A stretch of DNA of 7,844 nt from JBOGGN01 sp050744165. GTDB taxonomy: Bacteria; Actinomycetota; Acidimicrobiia; Acidimicrobiales; Palsa-688. Location: positions 1-7,844 of the forward strand of contig JBOGGN010000414.1 of NCBI GenBank assembly GCA_050744165.1, given 5' to 3'. This document shows positions 5,437 to 7,844 of this stretch, piece by piece. A program made the translations under genes and the position numbers. The notes under the pieces were generated by a model. That model was not told the origin of the DNA. It ran no database searches and saw only the letters and a program-made list of their open reading frames with translations. The number at the start of each line of letters is the position of its first letter. The stretch's first letter is position 1.

Positions 5437-7007
5437 GCCGGACCCGGACCTCGCGCCGCATGGGGGCCCTTGCGGCCGCGGCGGCGTTCGCCGTACCGTC
5501 CGCCTGGTTGACACTACGGGAGGCGCCGGCATCGGCCGATCCGGCGCCCGCCGGCAGCGGCGTCGCCGTCATCCGCCTCCTCGACGCCGTCACGAGCAGC
5601 CCCGCGGCCGTCGTCGACGTCGACGGCGCCAGCCATTCCATGACCGCGGACGAGCTCGGCCAACCCATCGTGCTCGGTTCCGGCGCCCGCGCCCTCCGGG
5701 TCAGCTCGGGTGAGCTAGGCGCCGCCGGCTCGACTGATCTGGGGGACGGTTGCACGGCTGTGGTGGTCGCCGGCCAGCCCGGCGGCCCCCACCACCCGCT
5801 CACTATCGCTGCGATCCCCGAGTGCCCCATCCCCCGGATTCCCGACGGTGACGCCTCCGTTCGGCTCCTGCTCGCCACCGGCTCTGCCGACGGTCCGGCC
5901 GCACTGGGCGACGCGGGTACGCCGGCAGCGGTTGCCATGCCGTTCGGTGCCAGCGCCCGCTTCGATGTTCCTGCCGGTTCGGCCAGGTTGACTCTTTCCC
6001 GCCCTGGCCGACCGGGCATACTCGCCTCCCTCGACGAGAACCTTGTCGCCGGGACGGCGTACACGGTACTGGTTGTCGGCGGGAGCGCCCTGCTGCCGGT
6101 GGTCGAGCACCTCGCGGTCGATGGGGTTCAGCCGCCGGTGGCGGTGCCGGCCGGGGTCCGGATTAACACCGATGGGCCGGCGCCCTGGCAAACCCGGCCA
6201 GTTGTCGCTGCGACGTCGGCCAGCAGGTCGTGGGCCAGCAGGGCAGCACGGAGCATCGCCGTGGTGGCGCTCGTCGCGGTCGCGGTTATCGCAGTCGACC
6301 GAACGCGGCGCTACCGGCCCTTGGGCAAGACGCCGATCGTCCTCGCCGTACTTATCGGAGTACTCGCGGTAATGCTCGGAGCGACTAGCTGCGGAGCCCG
6401 CACGATCGGCGGCGCCCGCAGGAATTCAGAACCGCCGCATACAGCCGGCCCGGTCGGCAGTAGTACGACGATCGCGAGGGGAACGGGCCCAGCCGGAACG
6501 GGCCCCACGCCGTCACTCGGAACGAGTCCGGCGCCCCAGGCGGGAGCCAGTCCCGGGCCCCACAATCAGTTGCAGGTAGGCAGCGTCCGTGCCGATGTGG
6601 TCCCGGTCGCTACCTCAGGGCTTCCCGACCTGCCGTCGCTACTCGGTCCGAACGTGGTGGGATGGGTCGACGGCAGCGACCCAATCGACGCGCCGGCAGG
6701 TACGACGGCGCTCGTCGGCCATGTGTCCTTCGGCGGCAAGCCAGCGGTCTTTGCAGACCTGGCCAGCTCGAAGCCAGGCGAAGTCGTGCGATTGGCCGGT
6801 GACGGCGTGGCCAGCACATACCGAGTGGACACTGTCAGCCCCTACCCAAAGGGCAGCCTCCCTGGCTGGCTGTGGGACCCGCGCCCGATTCGTACCCTCC
6901 TATTAATCAGCTGCGGCGGCCCGATCGACCCCTCCACCGGGCTGCACGAGCTCAACGTAGTCGTGACCGCACACTTGGTGCCGTCCGTCTCTGGGCAGCA
7001 GGACTGA
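5433..7007 (+). CDS. Exported membrane protein with DUF4397-like repeats and class F-type sortase domain
   Basis: Sortases are extracellular transpeptidases that join sorting-signal proteins to the cell wall or to each other. This 524-residue protein starts with a signal peptide (likely cut after ASA, residues 33-35). Two beta-rich repeats of DUF4397 type follow: about 43-128 (VAVIRLLDAV, VDVDG) and 140-218 (ASVRLLLATG, MPFGASARFDVPAGS, LVAGTAYTVLVVGG). Then come two membrane helices (272-288, 301-317) and a Gly/Pro/Ser/Thr linker (325-378). The C-terminal sortase domain (about 379-516) has H430 in TALVGHVSF and C494 in LLISCGG. At the place of the usual Arg (normally in a YRDNVVV-like strand) this protein reads HELNVVV, with E506, so activity is doubtful. 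The topology puts both folded parts outside. ATG 5433 is preferred to ATG 5427 because GGGGA (5422-5426) is 6 bases away and 5433 gives the ATGA overlap. A cysteine right after the second helix (ATSC, C320) resembles a lipobox. Confidence 0.85.
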   Translation: MSRTRTSRRMGALAAAAAFAVPSAWLTLREAPASADPAPAGSGVAVIRLLDAVTSSPAAVVDVDGASHSMTADELGQPIVLGSGARALRVSSGELGAAGSTDLGDGCTAVVVAGQPGGPHHPLTIAAIPECPIPRIPDGDASVRLLLATGSADGPAALGDAGTPAAVAMPFGASARFDVPAGSARLTLSRPGRPGILASLDENLVAGTAYTVLVVGGSALLPVVEHLAVDGVQPPVAVPAGVRINTDGPAPWQTRPVVAATSASRSWASRAARSIAVVALVAVAVIAVDRTRRYRPLGKTPIVLAVLIGVLAVMLGATSCGARTIGGARRNSEPPHTAGPVGSSTTIARGTGPAGTGPTPSLGTSPAPQAGASPGPHNQLQVGSVRADVVPVATSGLPDLPSLLGPNVVGWVDGSDPIDAPAGTTALVGHVSFGGKPAVFADLASSKPGEVVRLAGDGVASTYRVDTVSPYPKGSLPGWLWDPRPIRTLLLISCGGPIDPSTGLHELNVVVTAHLVPSVSGQQD

Positions 7008-7050
7008 CGGGCTCCTTCTACGTCAACCATCGGGCGGACCGCTGTGGCCG

Positions 7051-7056
7051 TAGGAT
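7051..7056 (+). promoter_or_regulatory. Possible -10 element of a leaderless Uma2 transcript
   Basis: TAGGAT fits the actinobacterial TANNNT -10 form and lies 8 bases before ATG 7065, so transcription could start at or near the start codon. No convincing -35 box is seen. The AGGA within it could instead serve as a Shine-Dalgarno sequence 9 bases from the ATG. Confidence 0.3.
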
Positions 7057-7064
7057 ATGGAGGG

Positions 7065-7625
7065 ATGTCCACCAGCGCGATGAGGCCCGGCATCACTGTC
7101 GGGGAGTATTACCGCATGGCCGAGGACGGTGCACTGGCGCCTGGCCAGCGCGTGGAGTTGATTGACGGCGAGGTGGTCGAGATGTCCCCGATCGGCAGCC
7201 GCCACGCCGCCACCGTCGACGAACTGACGCGACTCCTCGTGCCGCTGGCGGGCCACCTCGCAGTGGTGCGGATTCAGAACCCTGTCCGCCTCAGCGACCT
7301 GACCGAACTTCAGCCCGACATTGCTCTAGTCCGACCCAGGGCGGATCGGTATCTGAACAACCACCCGGTACCGGCCGATGTCCAGCTCATCATCGAGGTC
7401 GCCGACACCAGCCAGCGCTTCGACCGCACTACCAAGCGGCCCATGTACGCCGCCGCGGGGATCGTCGAGGTCTGGATCGTGGACCTTGTCGCGGGACTGG
7501 TTGAGATCGCCACGGACCCTGGACCCAATGGCTACCGTTCGATCCGCCAAGTGGGGCGCAACGCCACGATCACTCCGACTGCAGGCCCGGGGATGACGCT
7601 CGCCGTAGCCGACTTCCTCCCCTGA
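7065..7625 (+). CDS. Uma2-family (DUF820) PD-(D/E)XK nuclease-like protein
   Basis: Uma2 proteins share the restriction endonuclease-like fold; many bacteria carry them, often in several copies, and their role is mostly unknown. The 186-residue protein is of full family length. It has VELIDGEVVEMSPIGSRH (30-47), QPDIALVRP (83-91) with D85, LIIEVADTS (108-116) with E111, FDRTTKRPMYAAAGIVEVW (119-137) with K124, and a final ADFLP. The acidic residues and the lysine of the nuclease core are present, so it may be catalytic. I chose ATG 7065 over GTG 7044 and ATG 7080: 7065 is preceded by TAGGAT and GGAGGG, though GGAGGG touches the ATG and is too close to act as a normal site. It lies 57 bases after the sortase gene and converges on pafA. 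A link to the CRISPR genes is not shown by the sequence. Confidence 0.9.
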   Translation: MSTSAMRPGITVGEYYRMAEDGALAPGQRVELIDGEVVEMSPIGSRHAATVDELTRLLVPLAGHLAVVRIQNPVRLSDLTELQPDIALVRPRADRYLNNHPVPADVQLIIEVADTSQRFDRTTKRPMYAAAGIVEVWIVDLVAGLVEIATDPGPNGYRSIRQVGRNATITPTAGPGMTLAVADFLP

Positions 7626-7643
7626 ACCGGGGCCACTCCCCTC

Positions 7644-7680
7644 CGCGAGATCCACCTCGCGCGGCGCGGGGCATTTCCCC
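7644..7680. terminator. Possible terminator hairpins between convergent genes
   Basis: Two small inverted repeats lie between the Uma2 and pafA stops. CGCGAG (7644-7649) pairs with CTCGCG (7656-7661) around a 6-base loop, and GGGG (7668-7671) pairs with CCCC (7677-7680) around CATTT. Neither is followed by a clear T-run, so any termination would be of the weak, GC-hairpin kind seen in actinobacteria. The position suits a two-way terminator. Confidence 0.4.
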
Positions 7681-7688
7681 AACCCTTC

Positions 7689-7844
7689 TTACAACGACGC
7701 GATGAGCTTCTCCACCCGCTCGTCGCGGGCCTTGAACGGGTCCTTGCACAAAACCGTGCGCTGGGCCTGGTCGTTGAGCTTCAGGTGGACCCAGTCGACG
7801 GTGAAATCCCGGCGCCGTTCCTTGGCGCGGCGGATGAACTCCCC
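7689..7844 (-). CDS. pafA: Pup-protein ligase PafA, C-terminal end (partial)
   Basis: PafA links the small protein Pup to lysines of target proteins, marking them for the bacterial proteasome. Only the last 51 residues are in the window; the gene continues beyond the right edge. The segment contains RRRDFTVDWVHLKLNDQAQ and VLCKDPFKARDERVEKLIASL, which I recognise from memory as the highly conserved C-terminus of PafA; the related Pup deamidase Dop ends differently. The stop TAA is at 7689-7691. Nothing follows pafA on its strand in this window, whereas in mycobacteria pafB and pafC lie downstream of it. Instead it faces the Uma2 gene tail to tail. Confidence 0.9.
   Translation of the reverse strand, partial: GEFIRRAKERRRDFTVDWVHLKLNDQAQRTVLCKDPFKARDERVEKLIASL

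Noticed and set aside
4387..5532. Long minus-strand open frames opposite the membrane protein gene
   Set aside because: They mirror a convincing membrane protein, have no recognisable domain and no ribosome site; GC-rich genes commonly leave such antisense frames.
7626..7688. Strong rho-independent terminator between Uma2 and pafA
   Set aside because: The hairpins are short (4 and 6 pairs) and have no T-run on either strand, so only a weak terminator is proposed.
1..7844. CRISPR array within the window
   Set aside because: I looked for regularly spaced direct repeats of about 25-40 bases and saw none; almost all the sequence is coding.

Overview
The window reads as a piece of chromosome from a high-GC Gram-positive bacterium, most likely an actinobacterium. 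The strongest marker is the last 156 bases: on the minus strand they encode the C-terminal 51 residues of PafA, the Pup ligase of the Pup-proteasome system, which is largely an actinobacterial trait. The high GC, ATGA start/stop overlaps, a lipoprotein, a class F-type sortase domain and a possible leaderless promoter fit the same group. The exact lineage cannot be told from the sequence.

Bases 1-3404 hold a compact CRISPR adaptation and processing operon on the plus strand. It runs: 3' end of an unidentified gene, cas1, cas2, a second and different cas2, cas6, and a stand-alone group II intron-like reverse transcriptase (RT). Every junction up to cas6 overlaps by 1-8 bases. cas6 and the RT gene lie in the same reading frame, separated only by one TAG and 27 bases, so the pair looks like a split Cas6-RT fusion or a readthrough candidate. 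Expected roles: Cas1, the two Cas2 proteins and the RT capture new spacers, possibly from RNA by reverse transcription, while Cas6 cuts precursor crRNA. No CRISPR array and no interference (effector) gene is visible; these may lie upstream.

Bases 3401-7007 hold three envelope genes in the same direction: a secreted lipoprotein with hints of a von Willebrand A-like fold, a four-helix membrane protein, and an exported membrane protein with DUF4397-like repeats and a C-terminal sortase domain. The sortase keeps the His and Cys but seems to lack the catalytic Arg. The first of these genes can start inside the stop codon of the RT gene (ATGA), so the envelope cassette may be transcribed with the CRISPR genes. 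Whether it works with them is unknown.

Bases 7065-7625 encode a Uma2-family (DUF820) PD-(D/E)XK nuclease-like protein, perhaps from its own leaderless promoter. A short hairpin-rich gap separates it from the convergent pafA end. That gap probably marks the border between the accessory region and the core genome.
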